DNA of 13,098 nt from Oscillospiraceae bacterium (lineage in GTDB: Bacteria > Bacillota > Clostridia > Oscillospirales > Oscillospiraceae). This document shows positions 1 to 6,364 of the stretch, one piece after another. Numbering within the stretch: the stretch's first letter is position 1; every line of letters starts with the position of its first letter. The DNA lies in the NCBI GenBank assembly GCA_021199595.1, contig JAJQHT010000130.1:1-13098 (forward strand). The letters run 5' to 3'. A model generated the notes under the pieces. That model made no database searches and was not told where the DNA came from. It saw only the letters and a program-made list of their open reading frames with translations. A program made the position numbers and the translations under genes.

Positions 1-190
1 CCCGTCTAATTCGTCGGCAGCTTCAGATTTGTATAATATACATAAATAATTATAAAAAATTCCAAAAAAAATAATCACGGCTCTTTCGGCGGCGCACAGG
101 GAAAACGAGTCAAGATGTACTTGCGCTCACAGGGCAAATAGGGTATAATAAATTACTTCTAAAATTTTATGTTTCATTAGGAGGGATATT
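1..190. other. AT-rich intergenic region upstream of the SCP2-like gene
   Basis: No gene is visible here. Bases 30-60 are almost pure A/T and contain TATAAT at 32-37 and ATTATA further on (about 48-53), an imperfect inverted pair that could be an operator or simply promoter-like AT-rich DNA. An A-tract (about 65-72) follows. The functional promoter is best placed at 121-149. A strong Shine-Dalgarno sequence, AGGAGGG at 179-185, sits 5 nt before the ATG at 191. Confidence 0.4.
121..149 (+). promoter_or_regulatory. Sigma-A-type promoter of the SCP2-aminotransferase unit
   Basis: A perfect -10 hexamer TATAAT lies at 144-149. A weaker -35 hexamer TTGCGC lies at 121-126, with a 17-bp spacer. Transcription would start near 156, giving a leader of about 35 nt before the first gene. 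The surrounding DNA is far more AT-rich than the coding regions, as expected for a promoter. A second TATAAT at 32-37 has no convincing -35 element. Confidence 0.7.
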
Positions 191-943
191 ATGGACGAGA
201 AGACCCTTGCCTACATTAACCTCTATGCCGTGCTGGGGAGTCTCCAAAAGCTGTGCGCCCTGGACGACGAGGCCAGGCGGCTGATTGAGGGAGTGGACGT
301 CTCCGTGGGCATCGCCGTGAAGGGCGGGCCGGAGGCCACGCTGGTATTCAAGGACGGCAAATGCACCCTGGCAGAGGGAACGGAAAACTGCACCATCAAG
401 CTGCCCTTCTCAAGCCCGAAGAAATTCAACGGCATGATAGACGGCACCGTGACCCCCTTCCCCTCCAAGGGATTCACTAAGATAGGCTTTCTGCTGAAAA
501 CCTTCACCAAGCTAACGGACATCTTAACCAGCTATCTCCGCCCGGCAGAGGGGGCGCTGGACGACCCCCGTTTCTTTGAGGTCAGCACCACGCTGATGTT
601 CTATCTCATCGTGGCGGCCATCGCCCAGGTGGGCAATGTGGACAAGATTGGCCGGTTCAGCGCCTCCAACACGGTGGACGGCAATGTGAAGCTGGCCATC
701 GAGGGCGGGCCTTCCGCCTATGTGAAGGTGGAAAACCACCACCTGACCGCCGTGCTGGCGGAGCCGGAGGAGTTTATGTCCTACATGGTGTTCGGCGATA
801 TGCACATTGCACGGGACTTGTTCGACGGGAATGTGAACGCCATCGCCAGCGTCGGCGCAGGCAAGATACGCATTGGCGGCATGATTTTGCAGGTGGACAA
901 CGTGAACCGTATGCTTGACCGGGTCGCGCTCTATCTTTCGTGA
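191..943 (+). CDS. SCP2-like lipid-binding protein, probably two SCP2-type repeats
   Basis: A 250-residue soluble protein with no signal peptide or membrane segment. Two stretches, about residues 37-110 and 163-245, share one layout: a strand containing a KGGP or EGGP turn, a short strand pair, a helix, then a GxxN-type or GK.I.G segment. The second copy (GNVNAI...GKIRIGG, residues 213-230) resembles the SCP2 sterol-carrier fold, whose members bind lipids or acyl chains in a hydrophobic tunnel. The two-repeat reading is mine from visible similarity. The start is secure: AGGAGGG lies 5 nt upstream and a TATAAT promoter further up. The stop is 11 nt before the aminotransferase ATG, so the two are almost certainly cotranscribed. 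The ligand is unknown. It could act as a carrier or hydrophobic subunit for the partner enzyme. Confidence 0.7.
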   Translation: MDEKTLAYINLYAVLGSLQKLCALDDEARRLIEGVDVSVGIAVKGGPEATLVFKDGKCTLAEGTENCTIKLPFSSPKKFNGMIDGTVTPFPSKGFTKIGFLLKTFTKLTDILTSYLRPAEGALDDPRFFEVSTTLMFYLIVAAIAQVGNVDKIGRFSASNTVDGNVKLAIEGGPSAYVKVENHHLTAVLAEPEEFMSYMVFGDMHIARDLFDGNVNAIASVGAGKIRIGGMILQVDNVNRMLDRVALYLS

Positions 944-954
944 GGTAAAAAGCT

Positions 955-2205
955 ATGAGAAAAACCTATGAATATCCGAAAAGCCGGGCCGCCTTTGAGC
1001 GGGCCTGCAAGGTCATCCCCTCCGGCATCTACGGCCATCAGGGCCCGGCGGAAGGCTGCTATGTCCCCATCGAGGCGTACCCCCTGTATTCTTCCAAGGC
1101 CCAGGGCACCTATCTCTGGGATCTGGACGGGAACCGCTTCATCGACTATATGTGCGCCTACGGGCCGAACGTGCTGGGCTACAACGACCCAGAGGTAGAC
1201 GAGGCCGCCGCCCGGCAGCGGGCCATCTCCGACTGCACCACCCTGCCGAATCCCATCATGATAGACTTTGCCGACCTGCTGGTGGAGACCGTGGCCTGCG
1301 CGGACTGGGCCTTCTTCGCCAAAAACGGCAACGATGTTACCACCGGGGCCATTATGGCCGCCCGCGCCCACACCCATCGGAAGAAGATCGTCTTCTTCAA
1401 GGGCTATTACCACGGGGTTTCCCCCTGGACGCAGAAGGTGGACTATCCCGGCGTTCTGGAGGAGGACGTGGCCAACAGCCTCTACGTTCCCTGGAACGAC
1501 TATGACGCCCTGGCCCAGGTGTTTGAGGACAACAAGAACCAGATCGCCGCCATCATCGCCCAGCCCTATATGCACGGCAACTTCATGGACAACGAGCTTC
1601 CTGCCGAGGGCTTCTGGCAGAAGGTACGCAAGCTGTGCGACGACACCGGCACAGTGCTGATTATCGACGACGTCCGGGCGGGCTTCCGTATGGACATCGC
1701 TGGTTCCGACCACTATTTCGGCTTCCAGGCGGACATGATCTGCTTCTGTAAGGCCCTGGCAAACGGCTATAACGTCTCCGCCCTGTGCGGCAAGGAGTTT
1801 ATGAAAAACGCCGTCAGCAGCCTGACCTTCACCGGCAGCTACTGGATGAGCGCTGTCCCCTTCGCGGCGGGCATCGCCTGCATCCAGAAAATGAAGCGGC
1901 TCAACTGCCCCCAGCTTCTCATCGACCAGGGCCAGAAGCTGAAGGACGGCCTGATCGCCGCCGCCAAAAAATATGACTTTGACCTCCACGTCAGCGGCAT
2001 CCCCTCCCTGTTCTATCTCCGCCTGGCGGACGACCCCACCTTCGTCCTGCATCAGGAGTGGATTGCCGAGTGCGTGAAGCGGGGCGTGTTCTTCACCTGC
2101 CACCACAACCACTTCATAAACGCCGCCCTCACCGACGCCGACATCGCGGAAACCGTAGAGGTTGCGGATGAAGCGTTCATGGTGGTTCGGGACAGGCACC
2201 AATAA
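955..2205 (+). CDS. Class III PLP-dependent aminotransferase (glutamate-1-semialdehyde aminomutase-like)
   Basis: A 416-residue fold-type I PLP enzyme of the class III aminotransferase family, full length for the family. Visible landmarks are the N-terminal GTYLWDLDGNRFIDY strand, KNGNDV near residues 124-129 in the phosphate-binding region, GYYHG, the cofactor-binding Asp238 in IIDDVRAGFR, and the Schiff-base Lys266 in FCKALANG. The nearest named relative by motif is glutamate-1-semialdehyde 2,1-aminomutase (HemL). However, the neighbours are not haem genes and the motifs deviate (IIDDVR where HemL has DEV), so I do not call it hemL. The substrate is unknown; it may be an amino acid, an amine or an omega-amino acid. 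A GAGGT ribosome binding site overlaps the upstream stop codon (942-946), supporting the ATG at 955 and coupling to the SCP2-like gene. A strong terminator follows. Confidence 0.85.
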   Translation: MRKTYEYPKSRAAFERACKVIPSGIYGHQGPAEGCYVPIEAYPLYSSKAQGTYLWDLDGNRFIDYMCAYGPNVLGYNDPEVDEAAARQRAISDCTTLPNPIMIDFADLLVETVACADWAFFAKNGNDVTTGAIMAARAHTHRKKIVFFKGYYHGVSPWTQKVDYPGVLEEDVANSLYVPWNDYDALAQVFEDNKNQIAAIIAQPYMHGNFMDNELPAEGFWQKVRKLCDDTGTVLIIDDVRAGFRMDIAGSDHYFGFQADMICFCKALANGYNVSALCGKEFMKNAVSSLTFTGSYWMSAVPFAAGIACIQKMKRLNCPQLLIDQGQKLKDGLIAAAKKYDFDLHVSGIPSLFYLRLADDPTFVLHQEWIAECVKRGVFFTCHHNHFINAALTDADIAETVEVADEAFMVVRDRHQ

Positions 2206-2226
2206 TGATTCATCAGAGATAAAACG

Positions 2227-2272
2227 ATCTATGCTCTCCGCGCCAATGGCGCGGAGAGCATAGATATTTTTT
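2227..2272 (+). terminator. Strong intrinsic terminator, probably bidirectional
   Basis: A perfect 18-bp inverted repeat (left arm 2227-2244, right arm 2248-2265) has a 3-nt AAT loop. It is followed on the plus strand by TTTTTT at 2267-2272. On the minus strand the hairpin is followed by CGTTTT (plus 2221-2226), so it can also end transcripts from the converging thiI-cinA-phosphoribosyltransferase operon, more weakly. It lies 21 nt past the aminotransferase stop and 21 nt past the phosphoribosyltransferase stop. Confidence 0.93.
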
Positions 2273-2286
2273 AGTTCTATTAAAAA

Positions 2287-2841
2287 TCAGGCGTCAAGCG
2301 GCGCTCCATCCGGGCGGAACAGGGGCAGGGGGGCCAGGACGGTGATGTCCTGCCGGTTCATGGCGTCGCCCTCGGCCAGAATAGCCATTTTGGCCACAAT
2401 ATTGCCCTCGGCCCGGTTCACAAGCTCCTCCACCGCCCGCAGGCTCTCCCCGGTGGAGATCACGTCGTCCAGGATGACGATGCGCTTACCCGCCATAGCC
2501 TGAGCGTCCTTCTCGTCGATGACCAGGGTCTGCTCCCCGGCGGTGGTGATGGACTGCACCGTCACCTGGAACACGCCGGACATATAGGCCTTGGCCTGCT
2601 TCCTGGCCAGAAGATAGGGAATCCCGCTCTGGCGGCTCATCTCATAGGCCAGGGGAATGGCCTTGGCCTCCGGGGCAATGATATAGTCGCAGGCAGGCAT
2701 CCGCTTCAAAAGCTCCGCCGCGCAATGCTCCGTAAGCTCCACGTCCCCAAAGATGACGAAGGCCCCAATGGAAAGTGTGTCGTTCAGCGGCAAAACCGGC
2801 AGCTCCCGCTTCATGCCGCAGATGTCGATGGTATAGGTCAT
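2287..2841 (-). CDS. Apt-like phosphoribosyltransferase family protein
   Basis: A 184-residue type I phosphoribosyltransferase, close in length to adenine or xanthine phosphoribosyltransferases. The PRPP-binding loop IVILDDVISTGESL is at residues 121-134, with the acidic pair Asp125-Asp126 and the TG turn at 130-131. Upstream lie the YIIAPEAKAIPLA segment (53-65) and an ARKQAK segment (79-84) resembling the flexible loop region of Apt/Xpt. The base specificity cannot be read from sequence. It could be adenine, xanthine or another base, or the protein could be a regulatory PRTase such as the PurR C-terminal domain, though no DNA-binding domain is present. A GGAGG site lies 8 nt before the ATG, inside the end of cinA, and the gap to the cinA stop is 4 nt. 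It is the last gene of the thiI operon and ends before the bidirectional hairpin. Confidence 0.82.
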   Translation of the reverse strand: MTYTIDICGMKRELPVLPLNDTLSIGAFVIFGDVELTEHCAAELLKRMPACDYIIAPEAKAIPLAYEMSRQSGIPYLLARKQAKAYMSGVFQVTVQSITTAGEQTLVIDEKDAQAMAGKRIVILDDVISTGESLRAVEELVNRAEGNIVAKMAILAEGDAMNRQDITVLAPLPLFRPDGAPLDA

Positions 2842-2845
2842 GGTG

Positions 2846-4096
2846 TTATTCCTCCATAAGAACCGGCAGACCGGTTAAATATCTTCGCAGCATATCATAG
2901 GCATTGTTGGCGGCCAGGAGGCGGACACGATCCCGGCCTGTGCCCAGGTGAAGCTCGCGCACCCAGACCTGGGTGGCTGTGGCAAGGCCCACAAACACCG
3001 TTCCCACGGGGTTCACTCCGTCCCCGTCCGGCCCGGCGAGGCCCGTGGCGGAGACGGCCAGGTCGGATCCTGTGGCGGCCCGCACGCCTTTGGCCATGGC
3101 CTCCGCCGTCTCATAGGAGACGGCCCCGTGAGCCGCGATCAGATTCGGGTCGATGTGGAGCATGACTGCCTTACATTCGTCGCAATAGGTGACGGCCCCG
3201 CCCCGGAACACGGCAGAGGCCCCGGGCAGGGCGGTGAATTTCGCCCCGATCAGGCCCCCGGTCAGGCTTTCCGCCGCCGAAAGGGTCAGGCCCCTTTCCG
3301 TCATCAGGGCCAGCACCAGGGCCTCCAGGCTCTCCACGTCCACCCCGTAGACCACCTGGCCAAGCTCCGCTTTGACCGCCTCGATGACCGGCTGGCACAT
3401 GGCCTCCGCCTCCTCGTGGCTGGGGGCCTTGGCCGTGACCCGGAGCATCACGTCCCCCTGCTTCGCGTAGGTAGCCAGAGTGGGGTTTTGCATTTTCTCC
3501 ATTTTATCCCGCAGGCGGGCCTCCACCGCGCTCTCTCCCATGCCAAACACCCGGATCTGGTGGGAGACAATGGTCTCCTCCGACAGAGTCTTTAAATAAG
3601 GTACGGCGCAGTGGCGGAACATGGGCAGGCACTCGCTGGGCGGGCCAGGGAGCATGATCACCCGCACCCCGTCCTTCTCAAAGGCGCAGCCGGGGGCGGT
3701 ACCCCAATTATTATGGAACACGGTGCAGCCCTCCGGCAGGTACGCCTGCTGGAGGTTATTTTCCGTAAAGGGCCGATCGTGGGTGGAAAACCAGCATTTC
3801 AGCCCCGCCACCTCCTCCTGGTGCAGCACCAGGGGCAGGCCGAAGGATTCCGCCAGGACGGTCTTTGTCAAATCGTCATAGGTGGGGCCAAGGCCGCCGG
3901 TGGTGATGATCAGGTCGGCCCGGCCTCTCGCGATGGCCACGCTCTCCGCCAGGCGTCCAGGGTTATCCCCCACCACGGAGTGCCAGAACACGTTGATGCC
4001 GAGGCCGGCCAGCATATCGGACAGGGAGGCCGCGTCGGTGTTGATGGTGTTTCCCAGGAGAAGCTCCGTGCCTACGGACAGTATTTCGCAGTTCAT
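2846..4096 (-). CDS. cinA: CinA family protein (nucleotide pyrophosphatase / NMN deamidase)
   Basis: A full-length two-domain CinA. Residues 1 to about 170 are the MoaB/MogA-like N-terminal domain, with EILSVGTELLLGN at the start and the GGLGPTYDDLT loop. The last roughly 160 residues are the CinA C-terminal domain, with AESLTGGLIGAKF, GGAVTY and SATGLAGPDGDG. In the family the N-terminal domain cleaves ADP-ribose-type pyrophosphates and the C-terminal domain deamidates nicotinamide mononucleotide in pyridine nucleotide recycling. The usual AESCTGG is AESLTGG here: the conserved Cys is replaced by Leu and the Ser is kept. I place the start at the ATG at 4096, because GGGAG sits 8 nt upstream and family members begin this way. 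A GTG at 4105, overlapping the thiI stop, would add three residues. The next gene starts 4 nt after its stop. Confidence 0.92.
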   Translation of the reverse strand: MNCEILSVGTELLLGNTINTDAASLSDMLAGLGINVFWHSVVGDNPGRLAESVAIARGRADLIITTGGLGPTYDDLTKTVLAESFGLPLVLHQEEVAGLKCWFSTHDRPFTENNLQQAYLPEGCTVFHNNWGTAPGCAFEKDGVRVIMLPGPPSECLPMFRHCAVPYLKTLSEETIVSHQIRVFGMGESAVEARLRDKMEKMQNPTLATYAKQGDVMLRVTAKAPSHEEAEAMCQPVIEAVKAELGQVVYGVDVESLEALVLALMTERGLTLSAAESLTGGLIGAKFTALPGASAVFRGGAVTYCDECKAVMLHIDPNLIAAHGAVSYETAEAMAKGVRAATGSDLAVSATGLAGPDGDGVNPVGTVFVGLATATQVWVRELHLGTGRDRVRLLAANNAYDMLRRYLTGLPVLMEE

Positions 4097-4101
4097 ATCT
4101 G

Positions 4102-5307
4102 TCACTCCCTTCCGGGAATCAGCTTTACCTGTTCCCGCCCGGCCAGGGCCTCCGCCACCAGGGTGTCCACATCCAGGGGGGCCTCCGCCTCCAGCACCTT
4201 GTCAAGCCTGAGGTGCGTGCAGGGGTGACGGGGGGTGAACACGGTGCAGCAGTCCTCATAGGGGAGGATGGAGGTGTCGAAGGTGCCGATGTGCCGGGCG
4301 ATGGCGATGACCTCCGCCTTGTCCATCCCCACTAGGGGACGCAGCACCGGCAGAGTGGCACACTGCTCCGTGGCGGCCATGGCCTCCATGGTCTGACTGG
4401 CCACCTGACCCAGGCTCTCCCCGGTGATCAGCGCGCCGCAGTGGTTATCCACGGCGATGGCGTTGGAAATGCGCATCATCATACGACGCATGATGATGGT
4501 AAAGTAGTCCTCCGGGCATTTGGCCCGGATCTCCTCCTGGATATGGGTGAAGGGGACAATCTCCACCGTCAGCCGCCCGCACCAGCCGGTGAGTATTTTG
4601 GCTAGATCCAGCACCTTCTCCTTGGCAAGCTCCGAGGTATAGGGGAAGGAGAAGAAATGCACCGGGATAATGTGCATACCCCGCTTGGCCATCATATAGG
4701 TGGACACGGGGCTGTCTATCCCCCCGGACAGCATACTGACGGCGCTGCCGGAGGAACCCACAGGCAGACCGCCCGCGCCCTGCACCGGCGCGCCGTGGAT
4801 ATAGGCGGCCCTGTCCCGCACCTCCAGGTGAACGGTCAGCTCCGGGTGGTGCATATCCGCCGTCAGGTTGGGGAAGGCGTCGTCCAGCTCCCCGCCCACA
4901 TACTGGCTCAGCTCCACGCTGGTCATGGGAAAGCCCTTGTCGCCCCGGCGGGATTCCACCTTGAAGGTCTTGGCCTGGGAGAGCTGGTCATAAAGGTATT
5001 CCTTCGCCCGCTCCGCGATCAGGGCCGGATCCTTCGGGCAGGCCATGGCCCTGGTCAGGGTCATGATGCCGAAGACCTTTTTCATGGACTCAAAGGCTCC
5101 GTCGATGTCGCAGTCCGGCTCCTGCGGCTCCACATATACAATGCTCTGCCGGGCCGTCACGGTGAATTTTCCGTAGGGCTTTAAGCGGCGGCGGATGTTC
5201 CCCGTCAGCCGCTGCTCAAAAACGTGCTTATTCAGCCCCTTCAGGACAACCTCGCCCTCCTTGAGAAGGATCATATCCAGGGTGTCCGGGGCCTGCTGTG
5301 TCGTCAT
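4102..5307 (-). CDS. thiI: tRNA 4-thiouridine sulfurtransferase ThiI
   Basis: A 401-residue ThiI, the enzyme that adenylates and thiolates U8 of tRNA and in some bacteria also supplies sulfur for the thiamin thiazole. The N-terminal ferredoxin-like part (LKEGEVVLKG, residues 15-24) and THUMP domain (to about 170) precede the AANH/PP-loop domain, whose ATP-binding SGGIDSP motif is at residues 194-200. The sulfur-transfer region PYEDCCTVFTPRHP is at about 349-362 (Cys353, Cys354), with a further Cys363. There is no C-terminal rhodanese domain, the short form usual in Gram-positive bacteria, which normally works with a dedicated NifS-type cysteine desulfurase. No such gene lies in this window. 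It is the first gene of the operon, behind an extended -10 promoter. The ATG at 5307 has only a weak ribosome binding site, but an alternative ATG 11 codons in has none. Confidence 0.95.
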   Translation of the reverse strand: MTTQQAPDTLDMILLKEGEVVLKGLNKHVFEQRLTGNIRRRLKPYGKFTVTARQSIVYVEPQEPDCDIDGAFESMKKVFGIMTLTRAMACPKDPALIAERAKEYLYDQLSQAKTFKVESRRGDKGFPMTSVELSQYVGGELDDAFPNLTADMHHPELTVHLEVRDRAAYIHGAPVQGAGGLPVGSSGSAVSMLSGGIDSPVSTYMMAKRGMHIIPVHFFSFPYTSELAKEKVLDLAKILTGWCGRLTVEIVPFTHIQEEIRAKCPEDYFTIIMRRMMMRISNAIAVDNHCGALITGESLGQVASQTMEAMAATEQCATLPVLRPLVGMDKAEVIAIARHIGTFDTSILPYEDCCTVFTPRHPCTHLRLDKVLEAEAPLDVDTLVAEALAGREQVKLIPGRE

Positions 5308-5346
5308 GGCGTTGTTCTCACTTTTTCATACATAGAATGTGAAATT

Positions 5347-5375
5347 ATTATAGCACAAATTTCCCTGTTTGACTA
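5347..5375 (-). promoter_or_regulatory. Extended -10 promoter of the thiI operon
   Basis: On the minus strand the sequence reads TGCTATAAT: a perfect -10 hexamer (plus 5347-5352) with the TGn extension just upstream. A poor -35 (TAGTCA, plus 5370-5375) sits 17 bp away, as is common when an extended -10 is present. Transcription would start about 35 nt before the thiI ATG. Confidence 0.72.
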
Positions 5376-5390
5376 CGGGGATATAATTCA

Positions 5391-5420
5391 CCCCCGGCGG
5401 GAATTACGCCCCGCCGGGGG
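5391..5420. repeat. GC-rich perfect hairpin, 11-bp arms
   Basis: CCCCCGGCGGG at 5391-5401 is matched by its exact reverse complement at 5410-5420, with an 8-nt loop. It lies between the stop of the MBL-fold gene and the thiI promoter. No T-tract follows on either strand, so it is not a textbook intrinsic terminator. It may still end or protect the nhaC-family/MBL transcript, or insulate the thiI promoter. Confidence 0.55.
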
Positions 5421-5440
5421 CTGACGTTATAGGTACTCAT

Positions 5441-5464
5441 GGAGCCGGGCCTGGCCCCGGTTCC
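5441..5464. repeat. Second GC-rich hairpin, 9-bp arms
   Basis: GGAGCCGGG (5441-5449) can pair with CCCGGTTCC (5456-5464) including one G-T wobble, leaving a 6-nt loop. It begins 10 nt past the stop of the MBL-fold gene in the direction of that gene's transcription. Together with the hairpin at 5391-5420 it forms a tandem pair without T-tracts, probably the end of that operon. Confidence 0.5.
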
Positions 5465-5474
5465 TTGTATCCTT

Positions 5475-6353
5475 TTATTCAAATACATCCAGATCCTGCC
5501 CGTTTACGACAGCCCCATCATATCCGGCCTCCCGGATCTCCCGCAGGATTGCCTCACAGCGCCAGGACATTTCCGCATCCAGATCCTTTGTGTTGTCCTG
5601 GATCTCCATGTGGTAAATCCTATGATACGTCACCAAAAGCTTCGGCCTCGCTTTTTTTGCTACCTCGGCCAGATCCACGCTCAGGGTATGAACCTCCCGA
5701 TGGTATTTCTGCCACTTCGGCTCCCGCGCGGAAATGCCGCCTGTGTACTCTACCTCATGCAGCAAAATATCGCAGTCCTTTGCCTTTTCAGCCACGATCT
5801 CAAGGGGCGCGGTATCCCCGCTGATTACAATCACCTTGTCCTCGGTGGTAAATTTGTAGCCGTAGCTTATGAGCGTTCCATGGCTCACCGGGAAGGCTTC
5901 TACCGTCACCTTATCGTCCTGATAGATGATCCCCGGTTCGATCTCCGTGACCTGCACCTTATATCCCATCTCGTTGGCCCGCTCAAAACCGTGAAGGCGA
6001 AAATCAATGTCCACCTCATAGGCCGACAGGATATGGTCTGTCATATGCCGTATACCCTGCGGCCCAAATACCTGAAGGGGTTCCTTTCTCTCCAGCACCC
6101 AGGGTGTGAAGATAAGATCCGGGTATCCCGCCGTGTGATCTGTATGCAAATGGGTGCAGAAAGCCACCGTCAGGCGGTCAGGCCGCAGGGCGTCTATCCC
6201 CTTCCGATAGGCCTTCGCCGCCTGCCGCACCACACCGGGGCCAAAATCCACCAGATAGGTCTGCCCGTCCACCACCACGGCAGAGGCGGGGCCGCTGGCG
6301 TTGGGACAGGCATTTGGCGTACCTGTCCCAAGCAGTACAAGCTTTGTCATCAT
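5475..6353 (-). CDS. MBL-fold metallohydrolase (RNase Z / arylsulfatase-like group)
   Basis: A 292-residue metallo-beta-lactamase-fold hydrolase, apparently cytoplasmic, with no signal peptide. The metal-binding signature THLHTDH is at residues 67-73 (His68, His70, Asp72, His73). Further ligands are likely His158 in SHG, Asp180 in SGDTAP and His244 near LVTYH. The layout, with the GTGTP N-terminal turn, matches the RNase Z/AtsA-like part of the superfamily. I see no extended exosite arm to support a tRNA 3'-processing RNase Z, so the substrate is open. It starts 11 nt after the stop of the NhaC-family antiporter and must share its transcript. No clear ribosome binding site precedes the ATG-ATG start, suggesting translational coupling. 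Two GC-rich hairpins follow. Confidence 0.85.
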   Translation of the reverse strand: MMTKLVLLGTGTPNACPNASGPASAVVVDGQTYLVDFGPGVVRQAAKAYRKGIDALRPDRLTVAFCTHLHTDHTAGYPDLIFTPWVLERKEPLQVFGPQGIRHMTDHILSAYEVDIDFRLHGFERANEMGYKVQVTEIEPGIIYQDDKVTVEAFPVSHGTLISYGYKFTTEDKVIVISGDTAPLEIVAEKAKDCDILLHEVEYTGGISAREPKWQKYHREVHTLSVDLAEVAKKARPKLLVTYHRIYHMEIQDNTKDLDAEMSWRCEAILREIREAGYDGAVVNGQDLDVFE

Positions 6354-6364
6354 TTTTTATGCGC

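Noticed and set aside
931..2202. A long minus-strand open frame opposite the aminotransferase gene
   Set aside because: It mirrors a clear PLP enzyme on the plus strand. Its protein is Gly/Val/His rich with no recognisable domain, as expected of an antisense frame in GC-rich DNA.
955..2205. Naming the aminotransferase hemL
   Set aside because: Motifs resemble HemL, but the neighbours are not haem genes, the PLP-Asp motif differs, and many class III enzymes look similar.
5308..5346. TPP riboswitch before thiI
   Set aside because: The leader is only about 35-40 nt and shows no TPP-aptamer conserved segments. Here thiI more likely serves tRNA thiolation.
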